64,000 nt of DNA from JBNLBS01 sp050303415 (GCA_050303415.1 JBNLBS010000008.1:124001-188000); one strand, 5' to 3'; shown: positions 35,104 through 44,408, counted from the first letter of the stretch. Program-made: numbers and translations. Notes: a model not told the origin generated them from the letters alone.

Positions 35104-35811
35104 ATGAAAAAAAATAAAAAATTCCTGCTTTTAATCGTTTTATTAATTCAACCAGGATCCGGCTTTGCGGCAGGGTTGAATGATATGTTCGGTTTTTGGG
35201 GGTCGCTAATACTACAAGGCGATTTAAAAACCTTGTCGCCCGGTTTGAGCCAAATTAAATGGCTGGTGATGAATCAAACCCGAACCCGCGATGATTCAAC
35301 TGACGGTTCCAGGTTTAGCGAAAACCTTTTGTTCGGCCAACTGGGTTATCAAATCAATAACAATGCTTCGGTTTGGCTAGGCTACAACCATACCTGGGCC
35401 GATCCACTGAACAAACGGGCATCGCAGGAAAGCCGGCCGTATGCGGATTTTGTCTGGCAGCAATCGTTTTATGATTTTAAACTACTCACCCGTGCCCGTA
35501 TTGAGGATAGAATTCACTTGACCACAGGGAATACCGGTTACCGCGGTCGGGAATTGGTACAAATCAGCCATCCTTTACCTTTTTTAAAAGGCTTAAGAAT
35601 TTATCTGGGCGATGAGGTATTGTTTTATGCCGATAAAAATAATTTCGGTAAACGCGGTTTCTCTGAAAACCGTGTATTAAGTGGCTTAAGCTATCAACTA
35701 AATGATCAAATGGGTGTCGATTTGGGTTATTTGGGGCAATATGTTGATAATGTGAGCGGAAATAATCTGTTTACTCATAATTTGCAGTTTAATCTTCACT
35801 ATCGCTTTTAA
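35104..35811 (+). CDS. DUF2490 outer-membrane beta-barrel protein
   Basis: 235 residues, signal peptide ending GFAA, followed by amphipathic beta strands and a terminal LHYRF, the usual BAM-recognised end. Family blocks of DUF2490 (PF10677): FWGSLILQGDL near 35, NLLFGQLGYQIN and VWLGYNHTWADP near 75-100, and LLTRARIEDRI near 130. Small outer-membrane barrel of unknown role. It converges on the two-component operon, with 135 bases between. Confidence 0.8.
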   Translation: MKKNKKFLLLIVLLIQPGSGFAAGLNDMFGFWGSLILQGDLKTLSPGLSQIKWLVMNQTRTRDDSTDGSRFSENLLFGQLGYQINNNASVWLGYNHTWADPLNKRASQESRPYADFVWQQSFYDFKLLTRARIEDRIHLTTGNTGYRGRELVQISHPLPFLKGLRIYLGDEVLFYADKNNFGKRGFSENRVLSGLSYQLNDQMGVDLGYLGQYVDNVSGNNLFTHNLQFNLHYRF

Positions 35812-35946
35812 GCTTAAAAATCTATTGAATTTGTGAGCTTTCGCAAGTTGCTGACGGTTTTGGGGCTGTGAAAGTATTAATCTTTTGGCAAAAAATGGCA
35901 AATTTTGACTGTATAGAGGAACCAGCAAGGGTCCCGATAACAGGCA

Positions 35947-37341
35947 TTATATTTTTAATCGATATTTCTGCACGCGATAGCGTAGTGTTTCGCGTGTCGT
36001 ACCCAGAATTCTGGCGGCGGCAGTGACATTATTATCTGTCAGTTCCAGCACTTTTTGCAGGATATACTTTTCCATTTCCTGAAGGGACAAACTACCATCC
36101 AGCGGAATTTTCAGGTGGGATAAATTCGGCGCGACGTCGGGTTCACTGACAGGGCTTGTGCTGGATGGCAATTGCAGCCATTGTAGAGGAAACTCGGGTC
36201 CTTCGGACAAAAGTACGCAACGTTCGATGACATTGCGCAGCTCACGAGTATTGCCGGGCCAGGGGTAGCTTTTTAGCTGATCCCAGGTTTCGTCAGATAA
36301 TTTGGTACTGACTTTTTTACCTGATTTGGCGTTGAATTCAGCGATAAATGCCGGCACCAGGTCATAAAGATCTTCCAATCTTTCCCGTAGCGGATCGATT
36401 CTAACAGCGAAAACGCTCAACCGGTGATATAAATCCTCTCTGAATTTGCCGTCAGCAACCAGCCGAGCCAAATCTCTATTGGTTGCGGCTATGATCTGCA
36501 CATCGACAGAAATTTCGGTTTCGCTTCCTAGGCGTCGGATTTTTAATTCCTCGACTGCCTTTAGTAACTTGCTTTGTAAGTCCAGTTCCAGTTCGCCTAT
36601 TTCATCCAAAAACAGTGTGCCGCAATGAGCCTGTTCGAACAGCCCTCGGTGTCTTTTTCTGGCATTGGTAAAGGCGCCGGCCTCAAAGCCGAACAGTTCT
36701 GATTCCAATAAATCATGCGGCAGTGCCGCGCAATTGATTTCAATCAAAGGAGCAGGGGCGCGGGTACCGCTATAATGTAAAATTCTGGCAACCAGCCCTT
36801 TACCGGTACCGGTCTCGCCGTTGATTATTAGGCTGGAAAATGGAATCTGAGTAAATTTGTCCAGCATGGAGCGCAACCGGGTATTGTTTACGCTGCTTCC
36901 TAATAATGTGTCTGGTGAATACTTCCGGTGACTGCTTTTTGTTTCCTGTAATAAACGTAATTGAGCTTTGGCACTTCGGGTTGCGCCTTCGATATGTAAA
37001 TTAAGTCGGTTCAGGTCGCACGGTTTTTCGATAAAATCAAAAGCGCCCAGTCGCAATGCACGCACGGAATCGGCTATAGAGCCATAGCCGGTCAGAAACA
37101 GCCATTCTATGCCTTCAATCGGCTGGTTACGCATTTCTTCAAGAAAATCAAGTGCATTACCATCCGGTAAATTCATATCGGATAACACAACGAGCGGATC
37201 GATTTTCTGTTGCAACAAGATTTGTCGGGCTTCGCTCAGGGAAGAAGCCCACTCGACTTCCCAGCCTTGTTTGCTGAAAAAACGCTTTAATTCATGGCCC
37301 AGCAACTTTTCGTCTTCAATAACGAGTAAACAGTCTTTCAT
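35947..37341 (-). CDS. NtrC-family sigma-54-dependent response regulator
   Basis: 464 residues: receiver (VIEDEK; phospho-acceptor Asp in VVLSDMNLPDG near 55; Lys in IEKPCD near 106), AAA+ domain (Walker A GETGTGKG near 175, Walker B GTLFLDEIGE near 240, NAATNRDL, R-finger region FREDLYHRL), and Fis-type HTH (VTAAARILGTTRETLRYRVQKY) at the end. The sigma-54 contact loop, usually GAFTGA, reads GAFTNA. Start at 37341 forms TAATG with the kinase stop, so they are coupled; an upstream start would add 11 residues inside the kinase gene. Targets unknown; sigma-54 promoter matches occur at 48.9, 59.5 and 61.9 kb. Confidence 0.92.
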   Translation of the reverse strand: MKDCLLVIEDEKLLGHELKRFFSKQGWEVEWASSLSEARQILLQQKIDPLVVLSDMNLPDGNALDFLEEMRNQPIEGIEWLFLTGYGSIADSVRALRLGAFDFIEKPCDLNRLNLHIEGATRSAKAQLRLLQETKSSHRKYSPDTLLGSSVNNTRLRSMLDKFTQIPFSSLIINGETGTGKGLVARILHYSGTRAPAPLIEINCAALPHDLLESELFGFEAGAFTNARKRHRGLFEQAHCGTLFLDEIGELELDLQSKLLKAVEELKIRRLGSETEISVDVQIIAATNRDLARLVADGKFREDLYHRLSVFAVRIDPLRERLEDLYDLVPAFIAEFNAKSGKKVSTKLSDETWDQLKSYPWPGNTRELRNVIERCVLLSEGPEFPLQWLQLPSSTSPVSEPDVAPNLSHLKIPLDGSLSLQEMEKYILQKVLELTDNNVTAAARILGTTRETLRYRVQKYRLKI

Positions 37342-38753
37342 TATTTTTGTATCGGCAAGGTTAGAGTGACGCAACCATGACCAGACGAGGTGTTACCCAG
37401 ACGGATGGTGCCCTGTTGAGATTTGATAAAGCGCTGTACTGCAGTCAGCCCCAGACCGGTACCTTTTTCCTTTAGGCTGACAAAGGGTTGTATGCCGACA
37501 TTGAGTAATGATTCGGCAAAACCGGGACCGCTATCCTCTACGTTGAGGATGATTTGTTCGTCCTGTCTTTTTGCTGTTAACTGGATATGTCCGACTTCGT
37601 TACCGATTGCCTGTATTGCATTGAGCAATAAATTCATTAATGCCAGTCGAAATTCGGTTAGGGGAAGGTTGGTGACCAGGCCGGTTTCGATATCGTATTC
37701 AAGTTTGATATTACCGGGAATCTGATATTTAACAAACTGATTTAACTCTTCGCAGACTTGAGCGATGTCGACCGGCTCTGACAGACTGGAAGGAGTTCGT
37801 GCTAAAGCCAGCAAGTTATTCAAATGCTGGGTAATGCGTTTGACTTCGGCATTAACCGCGGTCAGTCGTTCTGATAACTCTTGATCCTGACAATCCAATA
37901 GAATGTTTTCCAGTGCCAGTTGAATACCTGCCAACGGATTACGTAATTCGTGCGCAGTACTGGCTGCGAGTTCGGCAACAACCGATAGGCGTTCGCTACG
38001 GGCAATTTGCTGGCCTTGTTCGAGTAACGCTGAGGTTATTTGTCGGACTTCGTGCTCCAGAGCCTTTGTGTAATCTTGATGCTCCTGCTCCAGCTCAGTC
38101 AGGCGCATGACCAACTGATTATAGTTGACAAATAAATCATGCATAAACGGGTCGTTAGTACGGTATTGAATCGGGCTGCGATCTCCTTGCGCAAGCATTT
38201 GTAATAATAACTTTAACGATTCAAGCGGCATTAAAATATTTCGCTTAAAAAAGTAACGACCGACAATAAAAAAAAACATGAATGCCAGTAGCGGCAGAGC
38301 AATAGACAGTTCTAATTCAAGTTGGCTGTCGACAGCAATTTTGCCCAGCAAGCTTTCCTCTTCACGGGTTTGACGAGCAAATAATTTTCGGGTGGTTTTT
38401 ACTGTTCGTAACAGACTGTCATTATCGCCTTCAAGCGCTTTGGTAAAAGAAGCTTGCAATCGTTTAAAGTCGGCAATAATTTCTGGTGAATCTATCCGAT
38501 CAGCAGGAAATATATTTTCTAATGCCTTTGATGAAACGTTGGAAATATTCTGGTATTTGATTTTTTGTTGTTTATCGAGCAGGATAAATATGGCTTGTTC
38601 CAGTCGATGACCATTTTTAATGTCTTTTTCCAGAGTCATCAGGCGTTGATAATTTCGCCAGGTCAAGCCGCCAATAATCAGCAATTCGCCGATTATAAAA
38701 AGGCCCAGCACGATACTGACGGAAATAATCGGTTTTAATAACAAATCACGCAT
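37341..38753 (-). CDS. sensor histidine kinase paired with the NtrC-like regulator
   Basis: 470-residue membrane kinase: helix near 10-32, a helical periplasmic sensor of about 125 residues, second helix near 158-176, HAMP-like linker, HisKA (ELAASTAHELRNPLAGIQLALENI near 270) and HATPase_c (NLLLNAIQAIGNE, DSGPGF, GTGLGLTAVQRFI). The HELRNPL box is that of NtrB/AtoS-like kinases that pair with sigma-54 activators. It is translated just ahead of the regulator with a one-base overlap. Signal unknown; the helical sensor resembles four-helix-bundle input domains. Confidence 0.9.
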   Translation of the reverse strand: MRDLLLKPIISVSIVLGLFIIGELLIIGGLTWRNYQRLMTLEKDIKNGHRLEQAIFILLDKQQKIKYQNISNVSSKALENIFPADRIDSPEIIADFKRLQASFTKALEGDNDSLLRTVKTTRKLFARQTREEESLLGKIAVDSQLELELSIALPLLAFMFFFIVGRYFFKRNILMPLESLKLLLQMLAQGDRSPIQYRTNDPFMHDLFVNYNQLVMRLTELEQEHQDYTKALEHEVRQITSALLEQGQQIARSERLSVVAELAASTAHELRNPLAGIQLALENILLDCQDQELSERLTAVNAEVKRITQHLNNLLALARTPSSLSEPVDIAQVCEELNQFVKYQIPGNIKLEYDIETGLVTNLPLTEFRLALMNLLLNAIQAIGNEVGHIQLTAKRQDEQIILNVEDSGPGFAESLLNVGIQPFVSLKEKGTGLGLTAVQRFIKSQQGTIRLGNTSSGHGCVTLTLPIQK

Positions 38754-38975
38754 AAATTGACAGCTCTTAGAAAAAGTGGTCGGGCGCTTAAGGTGCTTTT
38801 AGTATATACAAGTAGTTTGACAAAAGTTGTATTAAATATTGAAGTGATAAGCAGCCCAGTAGGCCGGGGCTATTTATTTATCGGTCTGTGTGTCGTCGAA
38901 AAAAAACTGTACAAAGCGATCGTCATTAATATCAGGCGATTTAAATTAAATAACAGGATTTTGTCGTTAAAAGCT

Positions 38976-39461
38976 TTAAGCATGTTTCATAACACGAGCT
39001 TTCTCTCTTTGCCAGTCACGTTCTTTGCTGGCGGCACGTTTATCGTGCAATTGTTTACCTTTGGCCAAACCAATTTCGAGCTTGGCGCGACCATTTTTCC
39101 AATACATGGATAAGGGTACGATGGTATAGCCTTTACGCTCAACTTGACCAATCAGTTTGTTCAATTGATATCGATGTAAGAGCAGTTTTCGTTTGCGGAT
39201 ACTAATCGGGTTAATGTGGGTTGATGCGGAAACCAGAGGTGATATATGTGCTCCCATCAGCCAGGCTTCGCCTTTGGTAATGACGATATAGCTTTCTTTT
39301 AACTGGACGCGGCCTTCTCTAAGGCTTTTTACTTCCCAGCCTTCTAATACCAGGCCGGCTTCAAACTTCTCTTCTATGGAGTATTCATAGGTGGCAGAGC
39401 GGTTCGAGGCAATGCTGTTGTCATTAGACTTTTTGTTTTTCTTGGATTTTTTTCCGGCCAT
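38976..39461 (-). CDS. smpB: SsrA-binding protein SmpB
   Basis: 161 residues, normal length. Family blocks: NRSATYEYSIEEKFEAGLVLEGWEVKSLREGRVQL near 20-55, a lysine-rich tail KQLHDKRAASKERDWQREKARVMK that enters the ribosome. It carries tmRNA to stalled ribosomes. N-terminus is lysine-rich. Usually divergent from ratA; here a sodium symporter gene sits between. The tmRNA gene, often nearby, is not seen in the window. Confidence 0.96.
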   Translation of the reverse strand: MAGKKSKKNKKSNDNSIASNRSATYEYSIEEKFEAGLVLEGWEVKSLREGRVQLKESYIVITKGEAWLMGAHISPLVSASTHINPISIRKRKLLLHRYQLNKLIGQVERKGYTIVPLSMYWKNGRAKLEIGLAKGKQLHDKRAASKERDWQREKARVMKHA

Positions 39462-39574
39462 AGATATGCTAATCGAATTTTTTAACTGACGAAAACTGAT
39501 AATTTTGCTATTTTACTCGATTTGTAAGTAAAAATTGAGTTTTTACTTTTTTTGATTTAAATACAGGTAATGAA

Positions 39575-40936
39575 ATGACAGATACGAAAAAGTCAATTCA
39601 TGGTGAATGGTCATCACGTTTTGCATTTATCCTGGCTGCGACAGGATCAGCGGTTGGTTTGGGTAATATCTGGAAATTTCCATATATAACGGGTGAAAAT
39701 GGCGGCGGCGCATTTGTCATTGTTTATTTATTGTGCGTAGTGTTGATAGGTATTCCAATTATGATTGCCGAAACCATGTTAGGTCGTCGTGGCAGGCAAA
39801 GTCCTATAAATACAATGATAACCCTAACTGATGAGGTCGGGGCTGATAAAAAATGGCATTATCTGGGTTGGTTGGGCGTTATTTCAGGTTTTTTAATTCT
39901 CTCTTATTATAGCGTTATTGCCGGTTGGGCAATTTCTTATGTTTTTAAAGCATTTTTCGGTAGTTTTTCCGGTGCCGGTGCGGTAGAAATCAAGCAGCAA
40001 TTCGACCACTTTATTGCCAGTCCGGTTCAACTGATCTTTTGGCACACGGTATTTATGCTTGCAACAATGCTGGTGGTGGTTAGAGGTGTTAATGGCGGGC
40101 TGGAAAGAGCGGTACGTTTTCTAATGCCGGGCTTATTTGTCTTGTTATTGTTGCTGGTGGCTTATGCTATGACTACCGGCGCTTATGAACAGGGGTTGAG
40201 TTTTATGTTCAACCCTGATTTTAGTAAAATTACCGGTGAAGCCGTGCTGACGGCAATGGGGCATGCCTTCTTTACCTTAAGTTTAGGTATGGGGGCAATT
40301 ATGGTTTATGGCTCCTATTTACCTAAACATGTCTCTATTGTTAAAACCTCTTTTATTATTGCCGGAGCCGATACCGCAGTTGCATTGTTGGCCGGGATTG
40401 CTATTTTCCCAATCGTGTTTGCCAATGGTCTGGAAGCCGGTTCCGGTCCAGGTTTAATCTTTCAAACCTTGCCGATCGCTTTTGGCAATATGACAGGCGG
40501 CTGGTTGTTCGGTGTTTTGTTTTTTATCTTGCTGACTTTTGCGGCCTTATCGTCATCAATTTCCTTAATTGAACCCGCTGTCAGCTGGTTGGTGGAAAAT
40601 AAAGAGGTCGAAAGAAAACAAGCCTGTATCTGGGCCGGATTGATTACCTGGGGAGTGGGCTTGGGAACCGTTTTCTCGTTTAATATCTGGTCAGATTACA
40701 AGCTTTTTGACCGTACTGTGTTTGACTTGCTGGATTATTTGACCGCCAATATTATGCTGCCGCTCGGTGGTTTTTTTATTGCGATTTTTGCCGGTTGGGT
40801 GATGCACCAAAAACATAGCGAACAGGAATTGGAAATGCCTAAAGCTCAGTATTACCAAGTCTGGAAAACCTTAGTATGCTATGTCTCTCCTGCGGCCGTT
40901 TTTATGGTGTTTTTAAATGTAGTTGGAGTGATTTGA
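39575..40936 (+). CDS. neurotransmitter:sodium symporter (NSS/SNF) family transporter
   Basis: 453-residue membrane protein with 11-12 helices, the bacterial NSS length. Helix 1 carries the sodium and substrate signature FILAATGSAVGLGNIWKFPY; GENGGGAFVIVYLLCV and GIPIMIAETMLGRR follow, and FFTLSLGMGAIMVYGSY is helix 6. Relatives (TnaT, MhsT, Tyt1) import amino acids with sodium. Three bases separate its stop from ratA, so it leads the ratA-rnfH transcript, an unusual guest in this conserved block. Confidence 0.92.
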   Translation: MTDTKKSIHGEWSSRFAFILAATGSAVGLGNIWKFPYITGENGGGAFVIVYLLCVVLIGIPIMIAETMLGRRGRQSPINTMITLTDEVGADKKWHYLGWLGVISGFLILSYYSVIAGWAISYVFKAFFGSFSGAGAVEIKQQFDHFIASPVQLIFWHTVFMLATMLVVVRGVNGGLERAVRFLMPGLFVLLLLLVAYAMTTGAYEQGLSFMFNPDFSKITGEAVLTAMGHAFFTLSLGMGAIMVYGSYLPKHVSIVKTSFIIAGADTAVALLAGIAIFPIVFANGLEAGSGPGLIFQTLPIAFGNMTGGWLFGVLFFILLTFAALSSSISLIEPAVSWLVENKEVERKQACIWAGLITWGVGLGTVFSFNIWSDYKLFDRTVFDLLDYLTANIMLPLGGFFIAIFAGWVMHQKHSEQELEMPKAQYYQVWKTLVCYVSPAAVFMVFLNVVGVI

Positions 40937-40939
40937 TTT

Positions 40940-41371
40940 ATGACGCTGGTACAAAAAAGTGCATTAGTTAAGTTTTCCGCACAAAAAATGTTGGCACTGG
41001 TGGATGATATCGAGTCTTACCCGGAATTTTTGCCCTGGTGTGAAGGTAGTCGAATTATAAAACGGGAAAATGATATCGTAGAAGCCGAGTTGATGATTGC
41101 CAAAGGCGGTTTTAAAAACTCTTTTGCTACACGCAACACGGTTGATCAATCGGGTAAAGTAACGATGACATTATTGAATGGGCCTTTTTCTTATTTGGAA
41201 GGTGCCTGGTCGTTTGAAGCTTTACGTGAAGATGCCAGTAAGATCTCCCTGGATTTGGAGTTTGAAATGACCGGTAAATTGGCGAGCATGGCGTTTGGTG
41301 CTGTTTTTAACCAGATTTGTAATACCATGGTCAGTTCATTTACCCAACGAGCAAAAGAAATTTATGGATAA
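40940..41371 (+). CDS. ratA: RatA/Coq10-like START-fold protein
   Basis: 143-residue START-domain protein (polyketide cyclase/Coq10 family). Typical parts: SAQKMLALVDDIESYPEFLPWCEGSRI near 12-38, NGPFSYLEGAWSFEAL near 85-100, and a long C-terminal helix (MAFGAVFNQICNTMVSSFTQRAKEIYG). E. coli RatA was described as a ribosome-association toxin; relatives chaperone ubiquinone, and which role holds here is not known. Overlaps rnfH by 8 bases. Confidence 0.92.
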   Translation: MTLVQKSALVKFSAQKMLALVDDIESYPEFLPWCEGSRIIKRENDIVEAELMIAKGGFKNSFATRNTVDQSGKVTMTLLNGPFSYLEGAWSFEALREDASKISLDLEFEMTGKLASMAFGAVFNQICNTMVSSFTQRAKEIYG

Positions 41372-41651
41372 GCAGTTAATTGATGTGGAAGTGGCGTATG
41401 CCAAGCCAGAACAACAGGTTATTATTGCCTTACAGGTAGAGGATCAGACCACAGCTGAACAAGCGATAATCCGGTCGAGTATATTAAATCGTTTTCCAGA
41501 AATCGATATGGCGACGGTAAAGATCGGTATTTTCAGTAAGGCCTGTAATTTGCAACAAGTTCTGACGGCAGGGGATCGCGTGGAAATATATCGCCCTTTG
41601 TTAAATGATCCAAAAGAGGCAAGGCGTAAACGCGCGGCAAAGGAAGCGTAA
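41364..41651 (+). CDS. rnfH: RnfH-family ubiquitin-like protein
   Basis: 95-residue beta-grasp protein. IDVEVAYAKPEQQVIIALQV at the start, GIFSKACNLQQVLTAGDRVEIYRPL and the end DPKEARRKRA are family hallmarks. Role unclear; it is nearly always next to ratA, as here, overlapping it by 8 bases. An open frame starting earlier would only read through ratA in another frame. Confidence 0.93.
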   Translation: MDKQLIDVEVAYAKPEQQVIIALQVEDQTTAEQAIIRSSILNRFPEIDMATVKIGIFSKACNLQQVLTAGDRVEIYRPLLNDPKEARRKRAAKEA

Positions 41652-41658
41652 TTTTTTT

Positions 41659-41694
41659 AGCTGAATCCGTAAGTAGACGGTTGCGGATTCAGCT
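41659..41694. terminator. 11-pair hairpin between rnfH and bamE
   Basis: AGCTGAATCCG and CGGATTCAGCT pair perfectly around 14 bases. The T-run (seven T) precedes the hairpin on the plus strand, the wrong side for intrinsic termination, so the function may be 3-prime end protection between convergent genes. Confidence 0.5.
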
Positions 41695-41704
41695 ATTGAT
41701 AGTG

Positions 41705-42424
41705 TTATTCTTGAGGTTTGGCATCAGGATCGAGCACTATTATATCCTCATCCTCTTCTTCTACATTGATCGTATCAGTCGGTGTTTTTATTTCATCGGA
41801 TTGAATTTCAGATTCCGGTATCGGATTAATGCTGATTTCAGCTGAATCCTGCGTTTCTTCATTTTCTAACAGCTGATCTTCTGTCGTAGCGTCGTTTTCT
41901 GGTGCAGATTGGGTGTTTTCTATTGAGGCATCAGTTATGCCAGTAGTGTTTTCTGATTCTGTTGCAGGCTCAAGATTGTTGACATCATCGCTAAAAATAC
42001 TGCTTATTTTTTCAAACAGGGTTTTGTCCAGTTTTCGCTTTGGAACGTCAATTGTACTTTCTTTGGACTTTGCTACAACAGGCAGGGTACTGGGACGATA
42101 ATCACCTTGCACACCAATAAGTTGATCACCATCAAAGAACAAAGACATCCTTTTCTGCATTCTTGCACCGCCGCCTATCTGCTCTGAGTAGATATAATCC
42201 CAGCGCCTTTGATGGAAAATATCGACTAACATGGGCGAACCCATAATATAAAGGACTTGGCGCTTATTCATGTTTGGCCTTAATTGATCAATCATATCCT
42301 GATCGATAATATTTCCCTGAGTAACATCCATGGTATAAACGCCTGGAAGATTCTCCATGATTGTACTGCAGGCAGTCAGGTTCAGACTGGAAATTAAGCT
42401 TACGTAAAGAAGCGACTTTTTCAT
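41705..42424 (-). CDS. bamE: outer membrane assembly lipoprotein BamE with a long acidic tail
   Basis: 239 residues. Lipobox LNLTAC near residue 19. The BamE/SmpA domain (about 35-105) shows GNIIDQDMIDQLRPNMNKRQVLYIMGSPML and FHQRRWDYIYSE. E. coli BamE is only 113 residues; here some 130 more follow, dominated by Glu, Asp, Ser and Thr and ending EEEDEDIIVLDPDAKPQE, probably disordered. It stabilises the BAM barrel-insertion machine. ATG at 42424 starts the signal peptide directly; an upstream TTG is less likely. Divergence from fur is the known order in Pseudomonas and Xanthomonas (omlA-fur). Confidence 0.93.
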   Translation of the reverse strand: MKKSLLYVSLISSLNLTACSTIMENLPGVYTMDVTQGNIIDQDMIDQLRPNMNKRQVLYIMGSPMLVDIFHQRRWDYIYSEQIGGGARMQKRMSLFFDGDQLIGVQGDYRPSTLPVVAKSKESTIDVPKRKLDKTLFEKISSIFSDDVNNLEPATESENTTGITDASIENTQSAPENDATTEDQLLENEETQDSAEISINPIPESEIQSDEIKTPTDTINVEEEDEDIIVLDPDAKPQE

Positions 42425-42719
42425 GAGTAAAGGAATTGGATCAAATGTCAAAAATGATACAGGATGTTAAGTAATTTTCCTATAAAACACTGGGTTTTTA
42501 TCTGTCAGGTGAATCTATCATGATTTTTCAGACTAAAAAAGTATACAATAGCCGAATACTTTTTAATTAATATCTTAGTTACACACAGAGGTGTAGTATA
42601 TATTAAAAACAGTTTGTTCATTATCTGTTTGTGTCTCAAAAGAGAGGCAACTTTGGAATGGCGCAAATTGACATTGAATGCAATCTAGCAATTAAGTGAT
42701 TTAATGGGAGACTTTTGTT

Positions 42720-43136
42720 TTGGAAAAACAGGATTTAAGAAATGCCGGCCTTAAGGTCACTCTACCAAGGGTTAAAATTCTGGAAATTTTGGAAAAACAA
42801 GTTGATGAGCGTCATTTAACCGCAGAACAAGTCTATAAGATTTTGTTGAGTGAGGATGAAGATATCGGTTTGGCCACAGTTTATCGTGTACTGACTCAGT
42901 TTGAAGCGGCGGGTCTGGTTACTCGGCATCATTTTGAGGGTGGTAACTCTGTTTTTGAATTAAACAAAGGCGATCATCACGACCATATTTTATGTATGAA
43001 ATGTGGCAAAGTTGATGAGTTTACTGATTCGGTGATTGAAACCCGGCAGAAAGAAATAGCTGAGAAATTAGGTTACGATCTAACCGATCATAGTCTATAT
43101 TTATATGGTTTTTGCTCCAACTGTCAAAAATCCTGA
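42720..43136 (+). CDS. fur: ferric uptake regulator Fur, TTG start
   Basis: 138-residue iron-responsive repressor. Winged-helix part: GLKVTLPRVKILEIL and GLATVYRVLTQFEAAGLV. Metal sites: GDHHDHILCMKCGKVDEF and the CSNC pair near the end. The start is TTG at 42720 with GGGAG nine bases before; the nearby ATG at 42704 is out of frame, and a protein beginning MEKQDLRNAGLKVT is the right length. Fur itself may repress iron uptake genes not in this window. No convincing Fur box is seen in the 295-base fur-bamE gap. Confidence 0.95.
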   Translation: MEKQDLRNAGLKVTLPRVKILEILEKQVDERHLTAEQVYKILLSEDEDIGLATVYRVLTQFEAAGLVTRHHFEGGNSVFELNKGDHHDHILCMKCGKVDEFTDSVIETRQKEIAEKLGYDLTDHSLYLYGFCSNCQKS

Positions 43137-43160
43137 TTTTCTTTATCTTAAAACCAATTC

Positions 43161-44408
43161 ATGTTTAAACCGCTTATTCTTTATATTGGCTTACGCTATA
43201 CCCGTGCCAAGCGTCGCACACAGTTTATTTCTTTTATTACCTTAACCTCTTTTTTGGGTATCGCTTTGGGCGTAATGGCGTTGATCGCTGTATTATCGGT
43301 GATGAACGGTTTTGAGGCAGAACTGCGCGAGCGTATCTTAGGCATGACTTCCCATGCGACTATTTCCGGTCGTTATGGACCATTAAAGGAATGGCAAAAA
43401 CTGGATCAAAAAATTCAGGGCTATCCTCATATAGTCGGTTCAGCCCCTTTTGTTGAAGGCCAGGTTATGCTGAATGCCGATAGACGAGTCAGTGGAACCT
43501 CATTACGGGGAATTTTGCCGGATTATGAACCAAAAGTTTCAGAAATTGCTCGGCAAATGGAGCAGGGTGAGCTTAATCAATTGGTTGCCGGGCACTATCA
43601 AATCTTTTTGGGTATAGAACTGGCAAATTACTTAGGTGTCATGGTCGGAGATAAGGTCACAGTTATCAGTCCGCAAATCAATTCAACTCCGGCAGGGATT
43701 ATTCCCAGAATGCGGCGTTTTACCGTAGCCGGAATCTTTAAAGTAGGTATGTATGAATATGATCGAAATATGGCCATTATTCATATTCAGGATGCGGCTA
43801 AGCTATTTCGTTTAAACGATGGCGTTACCGGCTTGCGCTTAAAACTGGATGATTTATTTAATGCCCCGGAAACGACCCGATCGCTGGCTATGGATTTTTA
43901 TCAAAATTATAGGGTCGGCGACTGGACCAAGGCGCACAGCAATTTTTTTAGAGCCATTAAAACTGAAAAACGGGTAATGTTTATCATCTTACTGTTAATT
44001 GTTGCTGTAGCGGCATTTAATATCGTCTCCACGCTGGTCATGGTGGTGACTGATAAACGGGGCGATATTGCCATTCTGAAAACGCAAGGCTTGTCATCGG
44101 CTTCGGTAATGGGGATTTTTATAGTGTTGGGCTGTATTATCGGCACTGTCGGTACACTATTAGGTACTGTTGCCGGTGTGGCTTTAGCTCTCAATATTGA
44201 AACCATTGTCCCGGCGATTGAATCATTTTTTGGTGTTCAGTTTATGGCTGCCGATGTTTATTACATCAGCGAAGTGCCTTCCAAGCTTATCTGGTCAGAT
44301 GTTTATGCTATTGCTTTTATGGCCTTGATTCTGTCTTTATTGGCAACACTGTACCCTGCATGGCAGGCCTCTAGAGTCAATCCGGCGGAAGTTCTACGCT
44401 ATGAATAA
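43161..44408 (+). CDS. lolC: lipoprotein-releasing ABC permease (LolC/LolE; LolF-like)
   Basis: 415 residues, four helices with a large periplasmic domain (FtsX/MacB type). N-terminus FKPLILYIGLRYTRAKRRTQFISFI, and the first helix GIALGVMALIAVLSVMNGFE are typical. The periplasmic part contains a Hook-like TPAGIIPRMRRFTVAGIF (as in LolC, contacting LolA) followed by a LolE-like MYEYD stretch. Only one permease gene precedes lolD, so a homodimeric LolF-type complex is likely. It extracts outer-membrane lipoproteins and passes them to LolA. Overlaps lolD by 8 bases. Confidence 0.92.
   Translation: MFKPLILYIGLRYTRAKRRTQFISFITLTSFLGIALGVMALIAVLSVMNGFEAELRERILGMTSHATISGRYGPLKEWQKLDQKIQGYPHIVGSAPFVEGQVMLNADRRVSGTSLRGILPDYEPKVSEIARQMEQGELNQLVAGHYQIFLGIELANYLGVMVGDKVTVISPQINSTPAGIIPRMRRFTVAGIFKVGMYEYDRNMAIIHIQDAAKLFRLNDGVTGLRLKLDDLFNAPETTRSLAMDFYQNYRVGDWTKAHSNFFRAIKTEKRVMFIILLLIVAVAAFNIVSTLVMVVTDKRGDIAILKTQGLSSASVMGIFIVLGCIIGTVGTLLGTVAGVALALNIETIVPAIESFFGVQFMAADVYYISEVPSKLIWSDVYAIAFMALILSLLATLYPAWQASRVNPAEVLRYE

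Noticed and set aside
38757..39574. tmRNA (ssrA) gene near smpB
   Set aside because: Neither flank of smpB contains the tRNA-Ala-like ends or an Ala-Ala-terminated tag frame.
42425..42719. Fur box in the bamE-fur gap
   Set aside because: No stretch close to the GATAATGATAATCATTATC pattern; only AT-rich promoter-like sequence.
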